Shown here piece after piece: positions 17,466 through 26,848 of a stretch of 64,000 bases of DNA (its first letter is position 1; each line of letters starts with the position of its first letter). The notes beneath the pieces are model-generated. The model made no database searches, was not told the DNA's origin, and saw nothing but the letters and a program-made list of their open reading frames with translations. The translations under genes and the position numbers were made by a program. Source of the stretch: an uncultured Clostridia bacterium (lineage in GTDB: Bacteria > Bacillota > Clostridia > Lachnospirales > CAMZNU01); assembly GCA_947313885.1 (NCBI GenBank), contig CAMZNU010000012.1, positions 1 through 64,000 of the forward strand. The letters run 5' to 3'.

Positions 17466-18062
17466 ATGTTAGATTCAAAGGCTAGAAAATATGTACAACC
17501 AATAATAGAAAAAACAGCTAATATGTTTATTAAGTTAAATATATCGGCAATACAGGTTACATTAATTGCCCTATTTATAGGGATTATCTCTAGCATTATT
17601 TTAATGTTAGGTTATGAAATATTAGCGATAATTTTTTTGTGGTTATCAGGATATTTAGATGCAATCGATGGCACTGTAGCTAGAAAAACAAACACACAGT
17701 CGGAGTTAGGTGGTTTTTTAGATATAGTTTCAGATAGAGTAGTGGAAGTTTGCATGCTTATGGCTCTAGTTTATATAACACCTAGTATAGCGATAGAGGT
17801 TATATTTGTTTTAGGTGGAATAATTATATCTATGACAATTTTTTTATTGTCTTCATCTATCATAGACAAAAGAAGTGATAAAATGTTTTATTATCAAACG
17901 GGGTTAGCAGAAAGAACAGAAGGCTTTTTAATGATAACCCTTGGAATAATATTTAAAGGGTATTGCTCTATGATAATGATTATATTTGCAATGATTATAT
18001 TATTTACAGCAGTGCAAAGATTTAGAGAAGTTGTTAAATATTTAAATTTAGAGGAGAGATAA
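17466..18062 (+). CDS. ynjF: CDP-alcohol phosphatidyltransferase family protein, YnjF-like
   Basis: The product is a 198-aa membrane protein with the full CDP-alcohol phosphotransferase motif DG(x2)AR(x8)G(x3)D(x3)D: D68 G69, A72 R73, G82, D86 and D90. These enzymes move a phosphatidyl or other phospho-alcohol group from a CDP-linked donor to an alcohol. About five to six transmembrane helices are predicted. The acceptor cannot be read from the sequence. E. coli ynjF is next to ynjE, as here. A GGAGG site precedes the ATG, and the ABC binding-protein gene starts 2 nt after its stop. Confidence 0.85.
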   Translation: MLDSKARKYVQPIIEKTANMFIKLNISAIQVTLIALFIGIISSIILMLGYEILAIIFLWLSGYLDAIDGTVARKTNTQSELGGFLDIVSDRVVEVCMLMALVYITPSIAIEVIFVLGGIIISMTIFLLSSSIIDKRSDKMFYYQTGLAERTEGFLMITLGIIFKGYCSMIMIIFAMIILFTAVQRFREVVKYLNLEER

Positions 18063-18064
18063 AA

Positions 18065-19231
18065 ATGAAAAAAATAATTACTGTACTATTAAGTGTTTTA
18101 CTTCTATCATCTTGTGGTAAAGAAGGAGTAGCAAAAGAAGAAGTAGCAAAAGAAGTTGTAAGATTTTATGGTTGGGGCGGAGATAGTAATGTTAATAACT
18201 ATCTTGATGACTATATAGCACCATTAGTAAAAGAAAAGCATAATATTGATTTTATTAGAGTTCCTATGAACATAGATGAAATACTACTTAAGCTTACAAA
18301 TGAAAAAGAAGCTGGAGTAGATAGTGGAGATATCGATATTATGTGGATAAATGGTGAAAATTTTTATAATGCTAAAAAAATAGGATTATTATCAGAGCCT
18401 TTTACAACTAGCATTGAAAATTACAGCAAAAATATAGATTTAAATGCCGAGTTTGCAAATATGGATTTTAATACGCCAATTGAGGGGTTAGAAGTGCCAT
18501 GGGGATTAGCGAGACTTGTTTTAATTGGCAATACTAATAAAATAGATGAGTTACCAAAAAATAGTATGGAATTATTAGACTTAGTAAAAGAAAATAAAGG
18601 TATGATGACGTACCCAGCATTACCAGACTTTACAGGTAGTGCATTTGTAAGAATGATAATGAACGATGTGTTAGGTGAGGAAGTCATGGCAAATTTAGGA
18701 TACGACAAAGAAGAAATAAGAATTAAATTAATGCCAGCCTTTGATTACCTAAATGAACTAGAAAAATATTTATGGATGAATGGAGAAACTTATCCAAAAG
18801 ATACAGGAGTAATAAATAAAATGTATAGTGATGGTCAACTACTATTCACATTGTCATATACGGCATTATTGGCAGATAGAAAAGTTTTAGAAGGTGAGTT
18901 TGAAGAAGGTACAAAAGCATTTATTTTTGAAAATGGTACATTAGGAAATGCGCACTATTTAGCAAAACCTTTTAATGTATCTAACAGTGAAGGTGCTAAT
19001 AAAGTAATAAATGAATTAATTAGCTTTGAAGCGCAAATTAAAAAAATGGATGTAAATGGTTGGGGCGATTTGGCTGTGCTAGATATGGACAAGCTAAATG
19101 ATGAAGAAAAAGAAATATTTAAAAATACAAGTGGTTCAGATATTTTAGAATTAGAAACATATTCAGAAGTGGATGCAAAGCAAATAGCGATTATTGAAGA
19201 GTTATGGGAGGAAGAAGTATTAAGAAAATAG
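18065..19231 (+). CDS. ynjB: ABC transporter substrate-binding lipoprotein, YnjB-like
   Basis: The 388-aa binding protein of the ABC importer encoded just downstream. A signal peptide ends in the lipobox LSSC (Cys about residue 17), so it is membrane-anchored. The mature part matches what I know of E. coli YnjB in many blocks: FYGWGGDSNVNNYLD, DIMWINGENF, VPWGLARL, TYPALPDFTGSAFV, YLWMNGETYP and VNGWGDLAVLD. This is much closer than to polyamine or iron binders, although the fold is of the same general class. The substrate of YnjB-type importers is not established. Its 3' end overlaps the next gene. Confidence 0.88.
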   Translation: MKKIITVLLSVLLLSSCGKEGVAKEEVAKEVVRFYGWGGDSNVNNYLDDYIAPLVKEKHNIDFIRVPMNIDEILLKLTNEKEAGVDSGDIDIMWINGENFYNAKKIGLLSEPFTTSIENYSKNIDLNAEFANMDFNTPIEGLEVPWGLARLVLIGNTNKIDELPKNSMELLDLVKENKGMMTYPALPDFTGSAFVRMIMNDVLGEEVMANLGYDKEEIRIKLMPAFDYLNELEKYLWMNGETYPKDTGVINKMYSDGQLLFTLSYTALLADRKVLEGEFEEGTKAFIFENGTLGNAHYLAKPFNVSNSEGANKVINELISFEAQIKKMDVNGWGDLAVLDMDKLNDEEKEIFKNTSGSDILELETYSEVDAKQIAIIEELWEEEVLRK

Positions 19232-20094
19232 AAAGTAAGTATAGGCCATATATATTATTGATACCATTCATAATATTTATAATTTTAATGTTAGGATCAA
19301 CTAGCATGATAGAGCAAAGTTTAGGATATAACAACCAAGAAGGGATTAGTAGTATAACGTTTAAGTACTATGAAGAAATAATATTTACTAAAGTATTTTT
19401 GGAATCTATAGTTTATACGATATATATATCTGTAGTCCCGACATTAATTTCTTTAATTGTCGGGATATATATGGGTATAGCTGTGCATTTTAACATAAAG
19501 AGAAAAAATAGGCTAAATAATATAATACAAATTCCTATTATAATACCATATACTGTTTATATTTTTTGCATCATATTAATACTTATGCAAACAGGTATTG
19601 TTTCAAGAAGTGTAATGAATCTAAATATAATTGATACAGCAAATGATTTTCCTTTGCTAATATATGATAAATTTGGGGTAGGCATTATTATGGTGTATGT
19701 TTTAAAACAAGTACCATTTGTATATTTTATAATAATATCGTCTTTAAGTAATATGGATAGAAAGTATATAGATGTAGCATTAAATTTAGGTAGTAGTAAA
19801 ATACAAGTTTTGCGAGAAATAGTATTACCGTATTTAAGAAATAGTATAATGACAGCTTTCTTTATAGTTTTTGCTTTTAATTTTGGTTCTTTCGAAGCCC
19901 CTTTTTTATTGGGAAATCCAAAATATAATACATTACCTGTTTTAAGTTATAAATATTTTATAAGTTCGGATATTGATAAACGATCGTATTCAATGGTTAT
20001 AAATACTATAATGATAATAGCAGTAGTAATTTTGTTACATATATATATAAAATATAATGAAAGGAAAAATAGGAGGAACTATGAAAAAAGATAA
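19204..20094 (+). CDS. ABC transporter permease, YnjC-like N-terminal half
   Basis: A 296-aa inner-membrane permease with about six helices. The coupling-helix EAA-type motif is DVALNLGSSKIQVLREIVLP near residue 195. E. coli YnjC is a single long protein equivalent to two permeases; here the two halves are separate genes, this being the first. The frame opens at ATG 19204, which has only a weak GAAGAG upstream. GGGAGGAAG at 19206-19214 would better serve a start near 19219, an ATT codon. The start is therefore uncertain by about five codons. It overlaps the binding-protein gene by 28 nt. Confidence 0.8.
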   Translation: MGGRSIKKIESKYRPYILLIPFIIFIILMLGSTSMIEQSLGYNNQEGISSITFKYYEEIIFTKVFLESIVYTIYISVVPTLISLIVGIYMGIAVHFNIKRKNRLNNIIQIPIIIPYTVYIFCIILILMQTGIVSRSVMNLNIIDTANDFPLLIYDKFGVGIIMVYVLKQVPFVYFIIISSLSNMDRKYIDVALNLGSSKIQVLREIVLPYLRNSIMTAFFIVFAFNFGSFEAPFLLGNPKYNTLPVLSYKYFISSDIDKRSYSMVINTIMIIAVVILLHIYIKYNERKNRRNYEKR

Positions 20095-20866
20095 AATAAT
20101 CACCAAATTTATTATTAGTCTATTTTTCATGATTTGTATTTTACCATTAATAATAATTTCATTATTTATGTTTGTAGATAAATGGGTTTATCCAAACATA
20201 TTTCCAAGTACATATACGTTAAAATATTTATTATCAGTTATACAGAGCAAAGAGTTGCCAAAAGCTATGATAACATCTATTATAGTTGCTGTTATGTCAG
20301 CTGTAATAAGTGTAATAATATCTTATCCAACAGGTAAGGCATTAGCACATTACAACTTTAAAGGGAAACACGTTATTAGTATTTTAATACTTATACCGTT
20401 AATAGTGTCACCTTTGGTTTTGGTGTCATCTAGTCATATAAATTTAATAAAATATAATTTACATAGCACGTTATTAGGCGTGAGTTTAATACATACGATA
20501 TTTATATTGCCGTATACTATAAGAATTTTTAATGATAGGTTTGAAGAAATAGGTGTTGAGTATGAACTGCAAGGATATACATTAGGTGGTAATGTAATTA
20601 GCACATTTTTTTTAGTGACATTACCGCTATTAAGAGTAAGTGTAATGTTATCATTTAGTTTAGGCGTTATAATATCATTGGGACAATATCTAACTACTTT
20701 AATAATAGGTGGTGGTAGGGTAATGACTATATCGATTATATTAGTACCATACATACAGTATAGTGAATATCAATTAGCATCGATATATAGTTTTATTTTA
20801 ATAGCATTAACAATAATAAGCTATACGTTAATAGCTAAACTGTATAAAAACCACTTGGAATTTTAG
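20081..20866 (+). CDS. ABC transporter permease, YnjC-like C-terminal half
   Basis: A 261-aa permease with about six transmembrane helices and an EAA-type loop (YTLGGNVISTFFLVTLPLL near residue 170). It pairs with the preceding permease to form the channel of the importer. An in-frame ATG at 20057 exists, but ATG 20081 follows AGGAGG and was chosen. It overlaps the previous gene by 14 nt, so the two are probably translated together. The ATPase gene starts 9 nt downstream. Confidence 0.83.
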   Translation: MKKDKIITKFIISLFFMICILPLIIISLFMFVDKWVYPNIFPSTYTLKYLLSVIQSKELPKAMITSIIVAVMSAVISVIISYPTGKALAHYNFKGKHVISILILIPLIVSPLVLVSSSHINLIKYNLHSTLLGVSLIHTIFILPYTIRIFNDRFEEIGVEYELQGYTLGGNVISTFFLVTLPLLRVSVMLSFSLGVIISLGQYLTTLIIGGGRVMTISIILVPYIQYSEYQLASIYSFILIALTIISYTLIAKLYKNHLEF

Positions 20867-20875
20867 GAGGCTAAA

Positions 20876-21880
20876 GTGTCAGAAGTAAAAATAATTAATT
20901 TAACAAAATCAATAGAAGGAAAATATATATTAAGTAATGTATCTATAGAATTAGAAGAGGGCGAATTTTTATCATTGCTAGGTCCATCAGGATGTGGCAA
21001 AACAACGTTATTGAATGCGATAGCTGGTATAGTTGCTATTGATAGTGGTGAGATATTTTTCGGAAATATTGATGTAACAAACACGCCAACAAACAAAAGA
21101 AAAGCAACAATAGTATTCCAAGACTATGCATTATTTCCACATATGACAGTGTATGATAATATAGCATTTGGTTTAAAAATGAAAAAGCTAAGTAAAGAAA
21201 TCATAAAAAAAGAAGTTATGGAGTTATTAGAAGTAATAGAATTAAGTGATAAGATCAATAATTATCCAAAAGAATTGTCAGGCGGGCAAAAGCAAAGAGT
21301 GGCAATAGCAAGAGCAATAGCTATAAAACCTATGGTTCTTTTATTAGACGAACCATTTTCAGGATTAGATAATAGTTTAAAAAACACTATGCATAAATTT
21401 ATAATGAATATAACTAAAAAGTATTCAATAACTACAATAATGGTAACTCATGACAAGAATGAAGCTTTTAAGATGTCTAATAAAATAGCTATAATGTTAA
21501 ATGGCGAAATAAAACAAATAGATTATAGTAAAGATATTTATAAAAATATTAGCGATATAAAGGTTGTTGAATTTTTAGAGGAATTCAATATAATAAAGGG
21601 TAAAATAATAAATAATAATCTTGTTACGCAAATAGGGAGTTTTGAAATTAAAGAAAAACAAAATAAATATTTAGTTTTTAAATATGATCAAGTGCATATA
21701 AAATATAGTAAAGATAAAAATGAAATGGTCGCAGAAATAATAGAAAAATACTATATGGGTAACTACACAACATACATTTTGATGTATAACATGGAACGAA
21801 TACAAATAAATATTGCAGATGATAAATTTGATGTAGGAGATAAAGTAAACATAGAAATTAAAGACTATAAAATAATTTAA
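20876..21880 (+). CDS. ynjD: ABC transporter ATP-binding protein, YnjD-like
   Basis: The 334-aa ATPase of the importer. The motifs in order are Walker A GPSGCGKTT, Q-loop VFQDYALFPHMT, signature LSGGQKQR, Walker B VLLLDEPFSGLD and H-loop MVTHDKNEA. Residues from about 235 form a C-terminal extension of the TOBE/MOI kind found in the polyamine, iron and sulfate importer ATPases. The E. coli YnjD is shorter, so this extension is a difference. It starts with GTG after an AGGAGG site, and a strong terminator follows directly. Confidence 0.88.
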   Translation: MSEVKIINLTKSIEGKYILSNVSIELEEGEFLSLLGPSGCGKTTLLNAIAGIVAIDSGEIFFGNIDVTNTPTNKRKATIVFQDYALFPHMTVYDNIAFGLKMKKLSKEIIKKEVMELLEVIELSDKINNYPKELSGGQKQRVAIARAIAIKPMVLLLDEPFSGLDNSLKNTMHKFIMNITKKYSITTIMVTHDKNEAFKMSNKIAIMLNGEIKQIDYSKDIYKNISDIKVVEFLEEFNIIKGKIINNNLVTQIGSFEIKEKQNKYLVFKYDQVHIKYSKDKNEMVAEIIEKYYMGNYTTYILMYNMERIQINIADDKFDVGDKVNIEIKDYKII

Positions 21881-21913
21881 AAATAAGAGTTGATTACAAC
21901 TCTTATTTTTTTT
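21881..21913 (+). terminator. terminator of the redox/ynj-like unit
   Basis: AATAAGAGTTG (21882-21892), loop ATTA, CAACTCTTATT (21897-21907), then a T run to 21913. It is a perfect 11-bp stem that begins immediately after the ATPase stop codon. Confidence 0.9.
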
Positions 21914-21981
21914 GTGAAAAAATGACATTAAACAAGCAAAGAAATAATAAAATAATAATATATAAGCATGGAGGTAACATT

Positions 21982-22923
21982 ATGGAAAAGAAAAAATTGA
22001 AATGTAAAGTTATAAACTTATCATCACCGTTAAAAGGGAATAAGGAGGAGAATGAAGAAGATGTGTTAAAACATATAAAATGTATGAATAAGCACGGATT
22101 TGAAGTAGAGGGAAATGATAATTTATATTTAGAAGGTGAATACGAAGGGCGAGACTCTAAGGAAAAAGCTATGGAATTAAAAAAAGCACTAACAGATAAA
22201 GACGTAGATTTAATAATGAGTTTAAGGGGAGGGTATTCAACGATAAAGGTATTAGAACATTTAAATATAGCTACAATAAAAGAACATTATAAACCGATAG
22301 TTGGTTTTAGTGATTTAACGCCATTGTTAAATTATATTTCAAAAAAAACAGGGCTAGTAACATTTCATGGTCCGATGCTAACAACAGCAAAAGAGGATGA
22401 TGATGTGAACTTTAAACATCTATATAAATTATTGACATTAAGAACAACGAAAGGATACGAGTATGACTCAGAAGACTGTATAACGTTAAAACGTGGAATA
22501 GCTTCTGGGAAGTTGTACGGAGGGAATTTAAGCATGTTATGTTCTATGATAGGAACGGGTTATGAAATACCATTAAGAAATACCATATTATTTATAGAAG
22601 ATGTAAATGAGCCAAATTACAAGATAGATAAAATGTTAACGCAGTTAAAAATGGCAGGATATTTCGATAAAGCGAAAGGTGTAATATTTGGAAATTTTAA
22701 AAATTGCGGTGAGAATACAAAAGATAACCCAAAAGGTGTTTTAAGTATAATAGAAAAGATAATTGAAAATACAAGAATACCTGTTTTATATAATTTTAAT
22801 TGTGGTCATGAAAAAGAAATGCTAACACTACCAATAGGTGCAGAAGTGGAGATTATAAATGGAACAGTAATAATTTTAGAAAATTTAAATAGAAAAAAGA
22901 GAAGGGTAAAAAGTAAGGAGTAA
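21982..22923 (+). CDS. LD-carboxypeptidase (peptidase S66, LdcA/MccF type)
   Basis: A 313-aa cytoplasmic serine peptidase. The nucleophile is Ser110 in VGFSDLTPLL, after the LRGGYST loop. The charge-relay Glu lies in LFIEDVNE and the His near the end in NCGHEKEMLTLPIG. By family it either trims D-Ala from muropeptide tetrapeptides during wall recycling or cleaves related peptides. The reading frame extends 20 codons further up, but ATG 21982 follows TGGAGGT and gives the standard N-terminus. It opens a five-gene peptide-breakdown operon. Confidence 0.87.
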   Translation: MEKKKLKCKVINLSSPLKGNKEENEEDVLKHIKCMNKHGFEVEGNDNLYLEGEYEGRDSKEKAMELKKALTDKDVDLIMSLRGGYSTIKVLEHLNIATIKEHYKPIVGFSDLTPLLNYISKKTGLVTFHGPMLTTAKEDDDVNFKHLYKLLTLRTTKGYEYDSEDCITLKRGIASGKLYGGNLSMLCSMIGTGYEIPLRNTILFIEDVNEPNYKIDKMLTQLKMAGYFDKAKGVIFGNFKNCGENTKDNPKGVLSIIEKIIENTRIPVLYNFNCGHEKEMLTLPIGAEVEIINGTVIILENLNRKKRRVKSKE

Positions 22924-22929
22924 TGAAAA

Positions 22930-24048
22930 ATGTACATGGTGAAAATAAGAAGACATTTGCACAAACATCCTGAATTATCTAGAAATGAATTCGAAACACA
23001 AAAATATATAATGGAACAATTAGATAAACTAGGGATAAGAAATTATAAAATTGCCACTACAGGTGTTATAGGTGAAATTGGAAGCGGTAGTAAATGTATA
23101 GGGTTTAGAGCGGACATGGATGGATTGCCGATAGAAGAAGTAAGCGATAAAAAGTATAAATCAAAAAATATAGGTGTATCTCATAGTTGTGGGCATGATG
23201 TTCATATGGCGGCATTGTTAGGATTAGCAAAAAGAATAAAAGAAAAAGAAACAAAATTAAAGTGCTGTGTAAGATTCATATTCCAACCCGATGAAGAAGA
23301 TGAGGGCGGTGCAAAAAGAATAATAAAAGAAGGTGGAATTAAATATGTAACGTATTTATTTGGAGGGCATGTAAATCCAACATTGGAAGTAGGTACTATA
23401 TGTTATAAACATATGGAAATGAATGGTAGCTCGGATATGATAAAAATAGAAGTCAATGGGTTATCATCACATGGGGCATATCCAGAAGATGGTAAGGATA
23501 GCATAGTAATAATGAGTTCATTGATAATGATTATACAAACGATAGTATCTAGGAATATTTCACCACTAGATAGTGGGGTTATAACATTTGGAACTATATG
23601 TGGAGGAGAAGTATACAATCAGGTAAGTAACAGTGTGGTAGTAACAGGAACTATTAGAAGTTTGAGTGAAAAAATTAGAAAAAAAATAGTTAAAAGAATA
23701 ATTGAAATATGCGATGGAATAGAGAAGACATATAATGTAGAAGTTAATTGTGAAATAAAAAAAGGATATGACAGTTTAGTAAATAGTAATATATCATACG
23801 ATATTGAAAATATGTTAAGAAGAAAATATGATAGTAAAAAAATATTATATAAGGAATATCCAAGTTTAGGAGTGGAAGATTTTTCATATTATTGCAAAAA
23901 AACAGATTGCTTTTTTGTACAATTTGGGTGTAAAATAGAGAGAGAACCTAAATTTCTACATAACAATAGTTTTGATGTTAATGAAAATGTTTTAGAAGAA
24001 ATGGTAAATTACTATATGAATTGTTTAGAAACTTTTGGAGGTATATAA
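22930..24048 (+). CDS. M20 family amidohydrolase (N-acyl amino acid/hippurate hydrolase type)
   Basis: A 372-aa zinc or manganese amidohydrolase. Metal-site motifs are RADMDGLP, SHSCGHDVHM, PDEEDEGGAK and, late, GVEDFSYY. A dimerisation domain (about 180-290) sits inside the catalytic domain. Members hydrolyse N-acyl amino acids, aminobenzoyl-glutamate or similar amides. The exact substrate is not readable. AAGGAG lies about 9 nt before ATG 22930; ATG 22936 is a possible alternative. Its stop lies 2 nt before the next start. Confidence 0.85.
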   Translation: MYMVKIRRHLHKHPELSRNEFETQKYIMEQLDKLGIRNYKIATTGVIGEIGSGSKCIGFRADMDGLPIEEVSDKKYKSKNIGVSHSCGHDVHMAALLGLAKRIKEKETKLKCCVRFIFQPDEEDEGGAKRIIKEGGIKYVTYLFGGHVNPTLEVGTICYKHMEMNGSSDMIKIEVNGLSSHGAYPEDGKDSIVIMSSLIMIIQTIVSRNISPLDSGVITFGTICGGEVYNQVSNSVVVTGTIRSLSEKIRKKIVKRIIEICDGIEKTYNVEVNCEIKKGYDSLVNSNISYDIENMLRRKYDSKKILYKEYPSLGVEDFSYYCKKTDCFFVQFGCKIEREPKFLHNNSFDVNENVLEEMVNYYMNCLETFGGI

Positions 24049-24049
24049 A

Positions 24050-25000
24050 TTGATTATAGATTTGCATAGTGATATGTTTAGTCACATAACTGAAAACCAA
24101 CAAAAAAAAATTAATAATACCTTTGAAAAATATCACTTAGAAAATTTTAAAAAGGGGGACGTCATATTTTCTTTTTTTAATATGTGGATCAATGGTAAAG
24201 AAAATGCAGAAGAAAAATTTAAAGAAATGCTAAGATGTTCATCAGAAGAAATGAATAATAATAAAAATGTGTTAAATAAAATAACTTCCAAAAATCAAAT
24301 TAATCAAATTAACGATCAAAAAATAAATTATTTAATAAGTTTAGAGGGAATCGACTATGTAAAAAATTATAAGGATATATACTGGTTATATGATTATGGA
24401 GTACGTTCTATAATATTGACATGGAACTATACCAATAGTTTATGTGGTGCACAAAAAGAAAACCCTAAAAAAGGATTAACAAAAGAAGGTGTCAAAGTAA
24501 TACAATTGATGGAGCAATTAGGAATTATAATTGACATATCTCACGTTAGTGATGCAGGTGTAGATGATATATTTAAAGCAACAGAAGGTGTAATAATAGC
24601 GAGTCATTCAAATGTACGTAATATATGTAAAAACCCAAGAAACTTAACAGATGAGCAAATAAAAAAGATAGCAATGCGAGGAGGGGTAATAGGAGTAACA
24701 GCGTACCCAGATTTTATATCAAATAATAAAAAAGAGCATACAGTGGAAAAATTAGTAGAGCATATAGAATACATTGTAAATTTAATAGGAGAAGAATATG
24801 TAGCTGTAGGTTTTGATTTTATTGATTACTTAACGACAGGAAGTAGTATAGATGAAATAGTATATTTAAATAATTTAAGAAATCATAGCCAAATTAATAA
24901 TTTAACGAAAGCCTTAGAAAGTAGAGGGTTTAGTAAAAAGACTATTGAAAAGATATATTATGCAAATATAATTAGAGTATTAAATGAAGTTTTAAAATAG
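24050..25000 (+). CDS. membrane dipeptidase family protein (peptidase M19)
   Basis: A 316-aa renal-dipeptidase-type metalloenzyme that cleaves dipeptides, including D-amino acid ones. Zinc ligands can be seen as DLHSD (H6, D8), the Glu of SLEGID, His in DISHVSD and ASHSNVR, and the Asp of VGFDFID. A TTG at 24050 serves as start because it follows GGAGG at the right distance, and the first residues IIDLHSD match the family. The upstream in-frame TTG 24035 overlaps the ribosome site. Confidence 0.85.
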   Translation: MIIDLHSDMFSHITENQQKKINNTFEKYHLENFKKGDVIFSFFNMWINGKENAEEKFKEMLRCSSEEMNNNKNVLNKITSKNQINQINDQKINYLISLEGIDYVKNYKDIYWLYDYGVRSIILTWNYTNSLCGAQKENPKKGLTKEGVKVIQLMEQLGIIIDISHVSDAGVDDIFKATEGVIIASHSNVRNICKNPRNLTDEQIKKIAMRGGVIGVTAYPDFISNNKKEHTVEKLVEHIEYIVNLIGEEYVAVGFDFIDYLTTGSSIDEIVYLNNLRNHSQINNLTKALESRGFSKKTIEKIYYANIIRVLNEVLK

Positions 25001-25009
25001 AGGAGTATT

Positions 25010-26848
25010 ATGAGAAAATACAAAGGAAAAGAAATAGATTTAATGGCACCTAGTGGTAATTTAGAATCATTTAAAAAAATAGTAGAATCTAAATGTGACT
25101 CTATTTTTATAGGTGGGAAAACACTTAATATGCGACTAATAAGAAAGGGGTATAATTTTTCTAATGATGATTTAATTGAAGCGATAAATTTAGCCCATAG
25201 TAGAAATAAAAAAGTGTATATAACATTAAATATATTAATAAACGAGATGGAACTAAAAGAAGCAGAAGAGTATTTAATTTTTTTAGAATCTATAAATGTA
25301 GATGCAATAATAGTACAAGATTTAGGCATATTAGAAATTATAAAAAATCTTGGATTAAATTTAAAAGTACATAGTTCTGTACAGATGAATTCCCATGATG
25401 TAGAAACTATTAAGTTTCTAAAAAATGCTGGAATCAAAAAGATCGTCTTAAGTCGAGAATCTACTATAGAAGAGATAGAATATTTTTACAAAGAAACAAA
25501 AATGAGTTTTGAATATTTTTGCTATGGCGACATGTGTGTTGCTAAAGATGCACAATGTAGTGTAAGTTCTTTTATTTTAGGAAATAATTCTGGTAGAGGT
25601 CGATGTTTTAAAATGTGTAGATGGAATTTTAATATTTCATATAATGGAAAAGAGTATAACAATAACCGCCCCTTATCTGTAAAAGATTTATCATTGTATG
25701 AGTACATAGATGAATTACATAATGCAGGAATTGAAACTTTTAAAATAGAAGGAAGAATGCGAGATGCGGACTTTATAGTACCTATTATAAATAGTTTTGG
25801 AAATGCTATAGATGAGTTAATCGAAACGGGAAAATATAATAAAGATGATGAGCATATTTATAATACTAGAATTAGAGATTTAGCGACAGGTTTTATAAAA
25901 GGTAATCCTAAATTAGAATACATTAATAAAAAAAATGAAGATGAAATAAAAGTTTTTAGTAAATCGACAGATGTAGTAGAAATAAATAATGATATAATAA
26001 ACGAAATAAATAAAAAAATAAACAAAGGTATAAAAAGTAATAAGAAAAAAATATCTGTGTATGTAAAAGATGTAGAAAGTGCAATTTATTGTATAGATAA
26101 AGGTGTAGATAGGGTTTATTTATCTGTGGAGTTTGAAGATATTGAAAATACAAATTTTATGTATATAGACAAAAAAAGTTGCGACCTATATATTGCAACA
26201 CCAAGAACAATGAACGATGAAAGATATAAGTATATTGCTAGACTATTAGAAACAGGGAAATTTGATGGAGTATTATATAGTACATTTGGGTGTATTGAAT
26301 ATTTTAAAGGATATAATTTAATAACAGATACAAACTTGCTTATGTACAATAGTAAAGCTATAAAATATTGTAATGATCTAGGTGTGCAAGAATCGGCTGT
26401 ATCTTTTGAATTACAACAAAATGAATTTATAGAACTTTTAAAAAATTGCAAAAATGATATGGAAATAGTGGTACATGGTATAATGCCACTACTATATACG
26501 TATCAAGATCTGTATGAGAATGTAGAAGATAAAAATATGGAAAATAAAATACTTCAATTAAAGAGTGATAATATTAATTTTGACGTTATTAAAGATAGGT
26601 TTAATATGAATCATATACTATCACCTAAAGAATTGTATTTAGCGCCACTAGTAAAAAATATTACAAAATATGATAATGTAAAAACTTTAAGAATAGACGG
26701 TAGGTTTTATAAAAAGGAAGAGTTAGGTGAAATAATAGAACTGTATAAAAATATCAATGAAAATAAAAAGGATGGAAGTACTTACAAAAGTAAAAGAAGC
26801 GGTTTAACTATAGGTGCTTTAAATTTTGGTGATGATGATGAAAAATAA
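25010..26848 (+). CDS. peptidase U32 family protein
   Basis: The product (612 aa) begins DLMAPSGNLESFK and holds the U32 core in its first half. The cysteines of the family Fe-S site are visible as CYGDMCVAKDAQC followed by GRCFKMCRW. The C-terminal half is a second, more divergent domain. U32 proteins include collagenase-like peptidases and the RNA-modifying TrhP/RlhA and UbiU groups, so activity on peptides is likely from context but not certain. The end overlaps the aminotransferase gene by 23 nt. Confidence 0.8.
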   Translation: MRKYKGKEIDLMAPSGNLESFKKIVESKCDSIFIGGKTLNMRLIRKGYNFSNDDLIEAINLAHSRNKKVYITLNILINEMELKEAEEYLIFLESINVDAIIVQDLGILEIIKNLGLNLKVHSSVQMNSHDVETIKFLKNAGIKKIVLSRESTIEEIEYFYKETKMSFEYFCYGDMCVAKDAQCSVSSFILGNNSGRGRCFKMCRWNFNISYNGKEYNNNRPLSVKDLSLYEYIDELHNAGIETFKIEGRMRDADFIVPIINSFGNAIDELIETGKYNKDDEHIYNTRIRDLATGFIKGNPKLEYINKKNEDEIKVFSKSTDVVEINNDIINEINKKINKGIKSNKKKISVYVKDVESAIYCIDKGVDRVYLSVEFEDIENTNFMYIDKKSCDLYIATPRTMNDERYKYIARLLETGKFDGVLYSTFGCIEYFKGYNLITDTNLLMYNSKAIKYCNDLGVQESAVSFELQQNEFIELLKNCKNDMEIVVHGIMPLLYTYQDLYENVEDKNMENKILQLKSDNINFDVIKDRFNMNHILSPKELYLAPLVKNITKYDNVKTLRIDGRFYKKEELGEIIELYKNINENKKDGSTYKSKRSGLTIGALNFGDDDEK

